64,000 bases of DNA from the NCBI GenBank assembly GCA_022605955.1, contig JAKCOZ010000008.1:40002547-40066546 (forward strand). Reading direction: 5' to 3'. This DNA is from Rallus limicola. Taxonomy: Eukaryota > Chordata > Aves > Gruiformes > Rallidae. Under the pieces are notes generated by a model. It did no database searches. It saw only the letters and a list, made by a program, of their open reading frames with translations, and was not told the DNA's origin. A program made the position numbers and the translations under genes. This document shows positions 23,400-33,126 of this stretch, piece after piece (within the stretch, counting starts at the first letter, position 1; each line of letters opens with the position of its first letter).

Positions 23400-25093
23400 T
23401 TGTGCCTGAGCGTGGCCGTTCGGCGACATGCGTTAGTATTGTGGTTGTCAGACTGACAGGGCTGACACCATATTCCCTTGGCACGGCAGTTACATCGTAT
23501 GTGGCCATTTCTCCCGCAGTGGTAACATTTTGCAGAGGGCTATGTTCGGATCCCCATAGCAGTGATATTAGGAGCCTGGAGAGGCGCAAGAGCGGCTAAC
23601 ACTTGGGACTGTGTTGCTTCTGCCTGTTTCTTTAGTCCCTCCCCTAACTTCTCCAGGGCATTCACTAAAAGTGCCTGAGAACCTGTTGGCTGCATAGCCA
23701 TCCTTTCTAAAGCTTGGTCTGTAGTCCAATTGGATCCCAGGGTATAAAGTATCCTTTGTGTAGCCGGATTGCTGTTTTGCAGGGCACACTGCTTCAGCAG
23801 TGCTCCCTTCATATAGTCCGGTACCCCTGCACGATCTATTGCTGCTGCTGCCTTGTCAATAAAATCCCCAAACGATTCATCTCTTCCTTGTTTAATGCTC
23901 ATGTACGCTGGTACTCCCTCTGGTGTTTTCACTCTATCTATTGCCTGTCTGACCAGCCGCATGGCTTCCCGTGCTTTGTCAGGTCCCATGGTCATTTGAG
24001 CCTCTGTACCCAAGTATGGCCCCACCCCCATTAGCTCCTCCATTGTTATACCATATAAGGGATCTCCGGGGGCCCCTCTGAACAGCTAAGGTCTCATTAA
24101 CTGCAGCCTGCCAATGTGCATTAAACAGCAGTTGCTGATGCTGCGTAAAGATAAGTTTTTCTATCCCCCTGAGGTCGTTGGGCAATAATAGGGTCCTGTC
24201 AAACAAATATTCTAACATTTGTCTCACTGGCTCACTTCTAACTCCGTACTGGCTTACTGTGGATCTTAATTGAGAAAGTAGTTTCCAATCTAAGGGCGAG
24301 TATTGCCCTTGATAAGCTATATGTTGCCCTGTATTTTGATCAATCACCGGTGTATATACAACAGCGCAGGCTATTGTTTTGGCAGCCTCAGACATTTCAT
24401 TATCCCCGTCCTGCATGGCGTCTCAAGCCACGCTGGCCCAGGCTTCCCTCCGCTGTTTTGCCATGTCTTCCCACAAATCACTCCATGCTCCTGGCACGGA
24501 ATCGCAAGTGCTGAGAGGGGGCTCAGGCTTCCTTTCCCATGGGTCAGGGTTAGCATTCAGTGGGGCATGCCTGGGCGGGTCTTTTAGTGCTAGAGGGAGC
24601 TCAAGTTTCTCCTGCTCAAGGGTCTTATTCTCCTCATCAATCCCGTCCTCCTGGGGAGAGGAGGGAGCCGATGGGCTTGCGGAGTAGCCGCTTGCCCCCA
24701 CCCCCGCCCCGGGAGTCATTGGAATGAGAACGGAGGTCATAGCAGGTGGTAAGGGCTCTCCCTTCTGTCCATAGTTCATATTTCTCCTATGTGCCTCTAC
24801 CGCCCGTTCTGCCGCTTTCTTTTCTGCCACTCCTGGAGAAGTACATTATGTACCACCCGCCATTGTTTACCCCACTTCCTGGCAGTTTTGTCATCATCTA
24901 ATATAAGTTCCCACAGTATATCCCCAAACTTTCGCCACTCAGTTAACTCGTGAACCGTGTGTGGGTTCTGAAAGCACCCCTTAGCATACCCGTAATCTAA
25001 TAACCCCGGTAATTCCTTTTTTAAATCTATACCCCTAATATCCCTTTTTCGTAAAGTATTTATAAATAAATCATATGCCACTTGCCTGTCCAT
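23400..25093 (-). pseudogene. gag: ERV gag (MA, proline-rich, CA, NC), broken
   Basis: The order on the minus strand is as follows. An MA-like segment begins MDRQVAYDLF at 25093. A Pro/Ser/Glu-rich linker lies near 24450-24800 in another frame. A TGA at 24423-24425 precedes the CA N-terminal domain (24416-23979). After a further frame change, the CA C-terminal domain contains a major-homology-like stretch (IKQGRDESFGDFIDKA, about 23880). NC has two C-X2-C-X4-H-X4-C zinc knuckles near 23430-23525. At least three breaks make it non-functional. Some frame changes could be sequence errors. Confidence 0.88.
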
Positions 25094-25306
25094 TTGTAGA
25101 CGTCAGCGCTGTTGCAGCTTTTCCAGGCTCCGGTGGCACGTATGGCCCAAAGTCACCGATGTGATCTTTGGGGGCGCACTCCTCTGTTTCAATTGATCTG
25201 GGCGCTGTCCTGGCTGCCAACAGGACCCAACTCCTACTTCTCCAACCGTGGTCGTAGTCGCCTGCTACCAGGTCCGGACTTGCCCTTCTTCAGGGGTCCC
25301 TCGATT

Positions 25307-25324
25307 ATCACGTCGGGGTCACCA
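25307..25324 (-). other. Primer binding site, tRNA-Trp type
   Basis: The sense strand reads TGGTGACCCCGACGTGAT two bases after the 5' LTR. This is the sequence complementary to the 3' end of tRNA-Trp known from alpharetroviruses. Confidence 0.9.
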
Positions 25325-25326
25325 TT

Positions 25327-25685
25327 TGTTGGAGAAGGGAGACTTGGACACCATATGGTTCATCAGCAAGTCCCAATCTTTATTCAAGCAAGCCTTGGTT
25401 AAATACACTACTTAATTAGCTCATGCATATTGCAAAAGTAAAGCTCATCATTGGTCAAGCTGATAAATGTTGGCTCGTCCCTCCTTTGTTCTGTCTCCAC
25501 ATTCCTGAGGTATGAACATCATCTTATCATATCCTGCAGGTGTGCAAGCACCAGCAATGTCCAGTTACAACCGTCTCTCAGGTCAAGCCGACCTGAAGCC
25601 AACCCTTACCCTACTTACACCATCTCAAGCAGATCCCTGCTACTGTGTCCTTTTTCTGAGAGCCAGCACTGAACCAGGCTCTCCA
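25327..25685 (-). repeat. 5' LTR of class II ERV
   Basis: Partner of 18408-18766, same length (359), four visible substitutions. Its right flank is a CR1 fragment, unlike the AT-rich left flank of the other LTR. Confidence 0.93.
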
Positions 25686-26622
25686 GAGTGATGGAGGATG
25701 AAGAAAAGGCAGATGCACTTCTTCCTTTTTTTGCCTCAGTCTTTAGCAGTAAGACCAGTTTCTCTCCTGATAGCCAGATGCCTGAGAGGAAAGATGGGGA
25801 TGGGAAGTAGAGAGAAGACACCATAATCCTAGGGGAACTGGTAAGTGTCTGGGGTGGTTCCACATGACTGGAAGCTGGCACATGTGACACCCATCTACCA
25901 GAAGGGCCTGAATGAGGTCCCAGGGAACTACGGGCCTGTCAGTCTGACCTCAGTTACTAGGGCAGGTAGACGAACAAATTATCTTGAATACCATCATGCA
26001 ACACATGCAGATGACAACAAATTGTGTGGGACTGCTGGTCTTTGGGAAGGCAGGAAGGCCCTGCAAAGCAAGCTGGACATGCTGGAGCAATGGGCAGAAG
26101 GCAGATTTATGGGGTTGACAAGGCCAAGTGCTGGGTCCTGCACTTTGGTCACAATAACCCCAGGCAACCCTATGGGCCTGGGTCAGAGTGGCTGGAGAGC
26201 TGCCAGAAGGAAAAGGATCTGGGGGTGTTAGTGGACAGGAAGCTGAAGATGAGCCAGCACTGTGCCCAGGTGGCCAAGTAGGCAAACACCACCCTGGCCT
26301 GGATCAGGAATAGTGTGACTAGAAGGAGTAGGGAAGGGATTGTTCAATTATACTCAGATCTGGTAAGGCTGAACCTCAAGTACTGGGTCTAGTTTTGGGT
26401 GCCCCAGTACAAGAAGGATGTGGAGATGCTGGAGAGTGTCCAGAGAAATGCATATATTGGAAAAGGCTGCCCAGGGAAGTGGTGCAGTCACCACACCTGG
26501 ACCTGTTTAAGAGGCATGTAGATGTTGTGCTTGAGGACATGGGCTAGAGGTGGATTAGGTGGGGTTAGGCTGTGGCTGGACATGATGATCTAAAAGGTCA
26601 ATTCCATCCTAAGTGATTCTAG
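25686..26622 (+). mobile_element. CR1 LINE, rearranged 3' half
   Basis: It begins with the CR1 ORF2 passage before the RT domain (gatgaagaaaaggcagatgc; DWKLAHVTPIYQKG follows at about 25870), jumps to the RT palm/thumb part ([31 protein letters not shown]) and continues into the 3' untranslated region ending near 26622 (ttccatcctaagtgattct). The jump near 25975 is an internal deletion. Confidence 0.9.
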
Positions 26623-26997
26623 GGTGCACTTACAGGAAATCCCCGTTCTGTCATGGTGGGAAAGCATTGCCATTGCAGACATGTAGGAGAGTGATTCAGC
26701 TGATGAAAATGTGCTTGTAAATATTTTATAAAACCCAGGAGAAAAACAAAATTTTGTGCACATTTCCAGGCAAACATGAAGCAAAGAGAGCACAGCTCAT
26801 CATTGCACAGTGTCTGGATCACACAAGATACTGCATTAGGAATGGGATGAACATGGAACATGTAATTCTGGCTTAGACAAACCAGAACAAATAAAAAACT
26901 TCAAAAACAAACACAACAAAAAACTACAGAACCTCCTAATGTGAGTGAGATGGGCAGCAATACACAGAAGAAGATGGTCAGTTGGTTGCTGCTTAGA
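26623..26997. other. OR 3' flank copy
   Basis: Homologous by eye to 8290-8690 and 31810-32225 (cattctgtcatggtgggaa, ggagagtgattcagctgatg). It precedes a remnant of a receptor. Confidence 0.6.
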
Positions 26998-27110
26998 AAA
27001 TTCGAGTCATCAGTTTCCACATGGCATCCTTGAGCTCCTGGTTCCTCATGCTGTAGATGAGGGGGTTCACTGCTGGTGGAAACACTGAGTAAAGAAATGA
27101 CACTACCATA
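26998..27110 (-). pseudogene. Olfactory receptor remnant (TM7 and C-tail only)
   Basis: The minus strand encodes the last 35 or so residues of an OR14-like receptor (SFLYSVFPPAVNPLIYSMRN and onward to the tail). Homology stops abruptly at 27110, where AT-rich unrelated sequence begins. The rest of the gene is absent. Confidence 0.88.
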
Positions 27111-27592
27111 TCCAAAAATAGTGAGATGGAGGTTAATTTTAAAATTGAGCTGCCCACTCTCAATGCTAACTATCAAAATTCTTTTGCTCTTTAACCAGCC
27201 TTGCTGTCAGTTGGCAGAGCACATCTCTGACCCTGCATCATATCCCAACGAATGCTGCAAACCGACCCATCAGACAAACAGCATTGTGAGGTGTGAGATG
27301 CCACATCCACTCTGTATGGATTGGGGTTGGGGAGCTGTTCTCCTACTTCTGAGCGCTACTGCCAAGGCACCTGCGGCCGCACCATGTTCTCGTGGTCTCA
27401 GCTGCTTCTCCCCCAACCCCACTGTGAACCACAGTGTGACCACGCCGGTGAGCGCTAGGACTCAGCTGAGCACTAGGACCCAGCTGAGCACCAGAACTGG
27501 GAGCAACATGGTCTCCATGCTCCCTCCACCTCCCACCAGTCCACTGCCAACTCATCCACCACCCGCTCATCCCCACATAAACTTTTCCCCAG
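27111..27592. other. Unassigned sequence
   Basis: No feature is recognised. A short direct repeat (tgagcactaggacccagc / tgagcgctaggactcagc) lies near 27450-27490. Plus- and minus-strand open frames of 60-180 codons exist but show no known domain. Confidence 0.4.
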
Positions 27593-28477
27593 TCATTTCC
27601 AGGATTGAGTAGGACTGCAGTTCCCTTCAGCTGGAATCAAAATACCCAGATTTAGCCATTTCTCTCGTTCTGACACCCCCTTATGTTCCCAGGCCACATC
27701 GAGCAGTCTTCCCAGAGTCTCTGGGGCATCAGAAGACAGTGATGTACCTTTGAGTTCGTCAGGAGCTGTGGGTGGCAGTGATGGGTCTTGAGGTGAAATG
27801 AGTCCCTGATCCGATGGTTGTCGAAGCGGATTCTGGTCCAACTCCATAGGTTCCTTGTCACTGTCCTTGGGTTCCTTGTTGCTGTCCTTGGGTTCCTTAT
27901 CCATGTCCTTGGGTTCCTTGTCCATGTCCATAAGTTCCTTATCCCTGTCCTTGGGTTCCTTGTCCCTGTCCATAAGTTCCTTATCCCTGTCCTTGGGTTC
28001 CTTGTCCCTGTCCATACGTTCCTTGTCAGTGTCCATAGGTCCCTTGTCCATGTCCATAGGTTCCTTGTTGCTGTCCTTGGGTTCCTTATCCATGTCCTTG
28101 GGTTCCTTGTCCATGTCCATAAGTTCCTTATCCCTGTCCTTGGGTTCCTTGTCCCTGTCCATATGTTCCTTGTCAGTGTCCATAGGTTCCTTGTCCATGT
28201 CCATTGGTTCCTTGTCCCTGTCCTTGGGTTCCTTGTCCCTGTCCATACGTTCCTTGTCAGTGTCCATAGGTTCCTTGTCCCTGTCCATAGGTTCTTTGTC
28301 CCTGTCCATACATTCCTTATCCATGTCCATAGGTTCCTTGTCCATGTACATAGGTTCCTTGTCCCTGTCCTTGGGTTCCTTGTCCCTGTCCATACATTCC
28401 TTGTCCCTGTCCACAGGTTCCTTGTCCCTGTCCATACGTTCCTTGTCAATGTCCATAGGTTGCTTGTCCCTGTCCAT
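27593..28477 (-). CDS. Heptad-repeat open frame (Asp/Lys/Glu-rich), unknown
   Basis: A 294-codon minus-strand frame whose first two thirds are a 7-residue repeat of the type MDRDKEP / MDMDKEP / KDRDKEP, followed by a non-repetitive C-terminal part of about 80 residues (from QNPLRQPSDQG to the stop). Because the DNA unit is 21 bases, all frames of both strands stay open, so openness is not evidence of coding. In favour of this frame is the continuing non-repeat tail, with a Pro/Ser-rich, gag-like composition. No start context is convincing and no domain is recognised. It may be part of a broken retroviral gag or a by-product of the minisatellite. Confidence 0.3.
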   Translation of the reverse strand: MDRDKQPMDIDKERMDRDKEPVDRDKECMDRDKEPKDRDKEPMYMDKEPMDMDKECMDRDKEPMDRDKEPMDTDKERMDRDKEPKDRDKEPMDMDKEPMDTDKEHMDRDKEPKDRDKELMDMDKEPKDMDKEPKDSNKEPMDMDKGPMDTDKERMDRDKEPKDRDKELMDRDKEPKDRDKELMDMDKEPKDMDKEPKDSNKEPKDSDKEPMELDQNPLRQPSDQGLISPQDPSLPPTAPDELKGTSLSSDAPETLGRLLDVAWEHKGVSEREKWLNLGILIPAEGNCSPTQSWK

Positions 28478-28497
28478 AGGTTCCTTGTCCGTGGGGC
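27838..28497. repeat. 21-bp minisatellite, about 31 copies
   Basis: The unit is ggttccttgtccctgtccata with a few variant forms (atgtcc for ctgtcc; cttg, acgt or atgt for catag). The units are interspersed in larger repeated sets, for example the run 27900-28020 recurs at 28085-28150. The copies are well conserved. Confidence 0.95.
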
Positions 28498-29094
28498 CAC
28501 ACTGACCGGTGCTTTAGTCGGTGATTCTTCGTATCCACAGGCTTCGGGTGGGGGTTGGGCAGTTCTGAGACTAGAGGCTCAAACCCTTTCCCAGCAGGCC
28601 ATGCCGGTGCCTGCTCCGCTTCTGTGTTTTCCAGCTTTTCAAGGACAAGCTGGAGTTGTTGAGCTCAGTTAACGTTGTCGACGGCTTCATGGGGTGTCTT
28701 AGGCTCAGTAGAAGCCAGAGGCAGAGAGATATTGAAGGCAGTTGGTTGTACATTTGTTTCCACATATTTTTCTTCCAAAGGCATAATAATGGTGAGGGGG
28801 GTGTGCAGACCGTGGTGGCAGTTTTACACGCCCTGCACCCTCCCCTTCCCGATCAGTTCCGACAGATTTATCACTTTGCTCTGATAATACGGTGTTATTA
28901 CTTGATAGTGTCGCTGGGGCGGGTGCAGGGGCACCCAGAAACACAAACACATTCTCTGTAGCAGATGTTTTCCCTTTTGGAATCGGTTCTGTAGGAACTG
29001 GAGCTGGTGTTAAAGCTGGCGTTGTGCCAGTTACGGAATGCTCAGCATCCAGGGGGCGGGTGGGGGGCAGAGCACTCAGCTTGAGGAAACGCAC
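28498..29094 (-). other. Minus-strand coding-like remnant, unknown
   Basis: On the minus strand from about 28790 down to 28500 one frame is open except for a single TGA near 28668 and leads directly into the 21-bp repeat. It contains MPLEEKYVETNVQP and LQLVLEKLENTEAEQ. 29094-28705 is another, Pro/Thr-rich frame. The composition resembles a retroviral gag linker or a spliced host exon. I do not recognise it. Confidence 0.3.
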
Positions 29095-29132
29095 CCTATT
29101 TGGGGGGTCCTGTTTTGGGACATCTCAGAGCT

Positions 29133-29555
29133 CTATGGCTTGAGCTGTGTGGTTGGGTGAGAAACTGCATCGTGCATCACCAGATTTGAATATGTTGCTA
29201 CAAAGCCCTATTGCTGTTGTTTCTCTCTCTCTGCTGTCCCAGTAAACTGTTCTTATCCCAAACATGAGAGGTTTGGGTTTGTTTTCTTTTCCTTTTCCCT
29301 CCCTTGACACAACCCCACCATGGATCATGGCTGATTCCTTGTACCCATCCCAGGAGAGGACACCAAGTGTCATCCCCCTGTCCGTCCCTTGGCGCACATA
29401 GCAAGGAATTACCCCTGAGATACAGGTGAGGGTCAGGTTTGTTTTCTTTTCCTTTCCCCTCCCTGGCCCCCAGCCCCGCCAATCCCCCAAACACAGCCTT
29501 TTAGGAGAGAGTGGCTGCATTGTACTCGGCTCTCAGCTGGGGTAAAACAATGACA
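29133..29555 (+). mobile_element. LTR fragment related to family A, with internal insertion
   Basis: It shares gctgtgtggttgggtgagaa, the agtaaactgttcttatccca motif, pyrimidine-rich runs and the ending ggggtaaaacaatgaca with the LTR at 52517-53085, but lacks the first third of that LTR. Between two copies of a gtttgttttcttttcc run (about 29276 and 29438) sits a 130-base segment that matches 30350-30480. Confidence 0.65.
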
Positions 29556-30349
29556 AAAGGTTCCAGCACAACACTCACCCATCAAGGCAGGATCAGACAG
29601 GGCAGGAGGAGAACCGAATGCCTGGAGAAGAACTTGGCCATCCCAGGGGCTGCCCTAGGTGCTGACCAGGAATCTGGCCATGATGACAGTGGGCTGCACT
29701 GGGAGGAGCGTGGCCATGCAGACAGTAACACTTCTTGTCCATCTGGACTCAACATTGGTCAGACCACCTGTGGAGCAGTCAGTGCCTGTGTGGGGCTCCC
29801 CGGTCTGGTGGAATGGGGAGGAACTTTTGCGCGGGCAGAGCAAGTCTGCCAAGACAAGGTTAGGGGTCTAGTGTGGAGAGGCTGAGAGACCTGGGCTTCT
29901 ATAGCTGGGGGAGGGGAGGCTGAGGGAAGCCCTCTTAGTGCTACAGGGAAAGGATATTAGAAAGAAATCCACATGAAACGGCAGCTTTGAAGCTCAGAAT
30001 GGATGTGAGGATAAAGAAATGTCATTCTGAGGGTCGTGCTGTGCTGCAAGGAGTCACTGGGAGGAAGTGTTGATGAGCTGGTGGCTTGGTGCTTGAGGGA
30101 GCAGCTGGTGAGGAGGGAGAGACAGCAGAACGGGCAGGAGTATGGTGGGGTGAGAACAAGGAGTGGAAAGAGAAGGGTGTTGGGTGGCTGCAGCCTGCAG
30201 GGAAACAGGCCCAGGCGTGGGGCAGTGTGGATGGGCTGCGGTGCAGATGGCCAAGGGTGTGACCAGACTGAAGGGGCCTGATAGACAGGAGGTCTTGCCC
30301 CATTGGCTATGGCTTATGTCCCTGCTAAAGAGGCCTCAAAGGAGACACA
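29556..30349. other. Unassigned sequence
   Basis: No recognisable gene or repeat. Open frames up to 124 codons lack domain signals. Confidence 0.4.
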
Positions 30350-30920
30350 TTGTCCTCATGGCCATGGACCATCGTGGCCTCCTTGCACCCAGCCCAGGAG
30401 AGGACACCATGTGTCCCACCCCTGTCCGTCCCTTGGTGCACATAGCAAGGAATTACACCTGAGACACAGGTGAGGGTCAGAATCTCCCTGCCCAGGGGCT
30501 GGGGCTCAGTGCTTGGCATTTCTGCATCATCAGACAAGGCCAGGGTGTCCTCAGCATCAGAGCTGCCTGCGCTTTGCCTGTGTGTGTCCTCACGGCCTCC
30601 ACTTGTCTGCTCTAAGGAGCCCATGGGGAGGCTGGGTCAGGAATGGCTCCCAGTGGGGCCTGTTACTGCTTCAAGGTGCTTTGGGCATTATTCTAAAGAC
30701 TTAACTTCTTGAGAAGTTTTCTGCTTCGTATCTGAGGTCTGAGGACTCAGAAGAAAAGACACCATGGGGCTCAATAACATGCAGAAAGCCCTGACAAGCA
30801 TGTCTCTTCAAGTCACTTTCATTAAAGAACTCAAGACTTCTATAATTAATTGGAGTTGTTTAGGTATTTAATGAGGAAGGTTTCAGAGGGATTTCCCATG
30901 GAGGATCTGTTTCCAGTCAC
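30350..30920. other. OR-unit distal block
   Basis: 30480-30900 is closely similar to 15906-16340 and 60530-60950. The preceding 130 bases (catggaccatcgtgg to gaggtgagggtcag-like end) are the segment also found within the LTR fragment at 29310-29440. Confidence 0.65.
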
Positions 30921-31660
30921 AGGTATTTTCTGCCATGGCTCAATTGATAGAAGCAGTGACAGCAGCATCCTGTGATGGGTATGGGTCTCCTGAGGAGATC
31001 TGGACAGGCAGGAAAAGCAGTCTCTGGAGACCCAAGCCTGTCTGCAGAACCTTGCTCTTCCCCAAGCCCAGCACTTCCCTCACTGGCCTCCTGGGACTCC
31101 CAACACTTTTCCTCCCATCACCTGTGCTCACAGGCAGGGACAGGTTTCTCTGACAACAAACAGCAGTTACACATGAGACAGTTGAATACCCATGACATCT
31201 CTCTCCTCAGCTGCCTGCTACGGCCAAGCAGCGTGTGAAGGGGGTCAGCTTCCAGAGGAGATTCTCTCCCAGAGCAGTTTGGATCAGATACACAGAAAGG
31301 TCACTAATCAGTACACTGACCTTCTGACAGAGCAGTTCATGAGACTGCTGAACGATGGGACATTTTCCAACACCCTGGAGGTCAAATCAGATACCAGAGA
31401 GCTGAGTGGAAAAAGAGACCAAAGAGCAAGCAGAGGTGGAAACCTGTGAGCAAAGTGAAGTGCATGTGTTCAGGATTCTCTCCCAGAACGGTTTTGATCA
31501 GATACATAGAAAGGTCACTGATCAACACTCTGATCATCTGACAGAGATGAGACTGCTGAAAGAAGGGAGGTTTCCCAACTCTCTGAATCTCAAATCATAA
31601 ACCAGAGAGCTGAACAACAGCTGAATGTCCAAAGAGCAAGCAGAGGTGGAAACCTGTGAG
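30921..31660 (+). other. OR-unit 3' block with tandem internal duplication
   Basis: A copy of the block at 7640-8130. The conserved frame is open at 31192-31449, again after ctctctcctcag (possible exon start 31211). From about 31462 a second, more diverged copy of the segment beginning aggattctctcccagaacgg is repeated in tandem to about 31660, ending in tcaaatcataa. Confidence 0.55.
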
Positions 31661-32227
31661 CAAAGTGAAGTGCATATGTCCATCTAGTCTGCGGAAAGGA
31701 TGTTCTTATGCCTGTCTGTGTCATCAGGAGAGGTGGAAACACCTGAAAGATGAGCGAGATGACAGAGACAGACTGGTGGTAATGCGAGTAGAGGGGAAGG
31801 TGAGTATTTCTTCTGCTGCCATCATTGCACTTCGTAGAAATTCTTGTTCTTTCATGGTGGGAAAGCATTGCCATTGAAGACAAGGAGTGGAGTGATTCAG
31901 CTGATGGAAATTTGCTTGTTCTTTTTTAATAAATGAAAGAAAAGAAATGAAAAGAAGGAAAAATTGTGGCACTTTGCAGGCAGACCTGATGCAAACAGAG
32001 CACAGCCAGTCATTATACTGTCTCTGGGTGACAAAAGAATGGGAGTTACTACACTGGAAACCAGGAGAACGTGCCCAAATTTATTATAGATTAGACAATT
32101 TAGGAAAAAAATCCCAAAACACAACAACTAAAAAAAGTACTAAATACAGATTGGTCCAAACATGGGTTACATGGTCAGCAATATGCAGAAGAAGATGAAC
32201 ACTTTCTTGCTACTTAGAGATATCTAA
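31661..32227. other. 3' flank of OR pseudogene B
   Basis: Homologous to 8200-8694. AT-rich, with no separate gene. It runs to the receptor stop codon at 32228. Confidence 0.55.
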
Positions 32228-33126
32228 TTATAACTTCCACACTGCATTCTTGAGCTCCTGGTTCCTCATGCTGTAGATGAGGGGGTTCACTGCTGGTGGA
32301 AACACCGAGTACAGAAATGACACGACCAGGTCCAGCAATAGGGAGGAGATAGAGGGGGGCTTTACATTGGCAAACATGGCAGGGAGACCACGGCCAGGTG
32401 AGGGAGGCAGGTGGAAAAGGCTTTGTGCCGTCCCTGCTGCGAGGGGATCCTCAGCACAGCCCTGAAGATCTGCACATAGGACACCACAAGGAACACAAAA
32501 CAACCAAAAACTAAACAGGCACTGAACACAATGAGTCCAGTTTCCCTGAGGTAGGCATGTGAGCAGGAGAGCTTGAGGATCGGGGGGATTTCACAGAAGA
32601 ACTGGTCAACAGCATTGCCATGGCAGAGGGGCAGGGAAAATGTACTGGCTGTGTGTAGCACAGCACTGAGAAACCCACTGGCCCAGGCAGCTGCTGCCAT
32701 GTGGACACAAGCTCTGCTGCCCAGGAGGGTCCCGTAGTGCAGGGGGTGGCAGATGGCAACGTAGCGGTCATAGGCCATGACAGTCAGAAGAAAGAACTCT
32801 GTTGTTATCAAAAATACAAAGAAAAAGAGTTGAGCCACACACCCTGTGTAGGAAATGGCCCTGGTGTCCCACAGGGAATTGGCCATGGATTTGGGAACAG
32901 TGGTGGAGATGCAGCCAAGGTCAGTGACAGAGAGGTTGAGGAGGAAGAAGTACATGGGGGTGTGGAGGCGCTGGTCACAGGCTATGGTGAGGATGATGAG
33001 GCCGTTGCCCAGCAGAGCAGCCAGGTAGATGCCCAGGAAGAGGCAGAAGTGCAGGAGCTGCAGCTGCCGCGTGTCTGCAAAGGCCAGGAGGAGGAACTGG
33101 CTGATGGAGCTGCTGCTGTTGGACAT
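32228..33126 (-). pseudogene. Olfactory receptor pseudogene B (OR14-like), 13-bp deletion
   Basis: An odorant receptor that starts at the ATG at 33126 (MSNSSSS) and remains open through TM5 and the KAFSTCLPHLAVV part of TM6. GN in TM1, PMYFFL, MAYDRYVAICHP and the IC3/TM6 motif are intact. Compared with receptor E, 13 bases (tgctgacaaacag on the plus strand) are missing near 32383, at a cag direct repeat. The frame shifts in TM6 and a premature stop follows. The TM7 NPLIYSMRNQE motif is present in the other frame down to the TAA at 32228. It was otherwise well preserved, so loss of function looks recent. Confidence 0.92.

Larger units (their letters stand above)
18408..25685 (-). mobile_element. 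Near full-length class II (alpha/beta-like) endogenous retrovirus
   Basis: A 7.3-kb provirus on the minus strand: 5' LTR 25327-25685, primer site 25307-25324, gag, dUTPase/protease, pol, env, polypurine tract and 3' LTR 18408-18766. The LTRs differ at four positions that I can count in 359 bases, so the insertion is fairly recent. The gene order, dUTPase before protease, two CCHC knuckles and a tRNA-Trp-type primer site fit avian class II ERVs lying between alpha- and betaretroviruses. Coding regions carry stops and frameshifts, so it is defective. The flanking bases do not show an obvious target duplication. Confidence 0.93.

Noticed and set aside
27838..28497. Regular short repeats resembling a CRISPR array
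   Set aside because: The units are contiguous with no spacers and the DNA is animal.
27818..28672. 284-codon plus-strand frame with a hydrophobic LVPVHRFL-type repeat
   Set aside because: A consequence of the 21-bp period keeping all frames open. The minus frame with a unique tail is the better candidate, and even that is weak.
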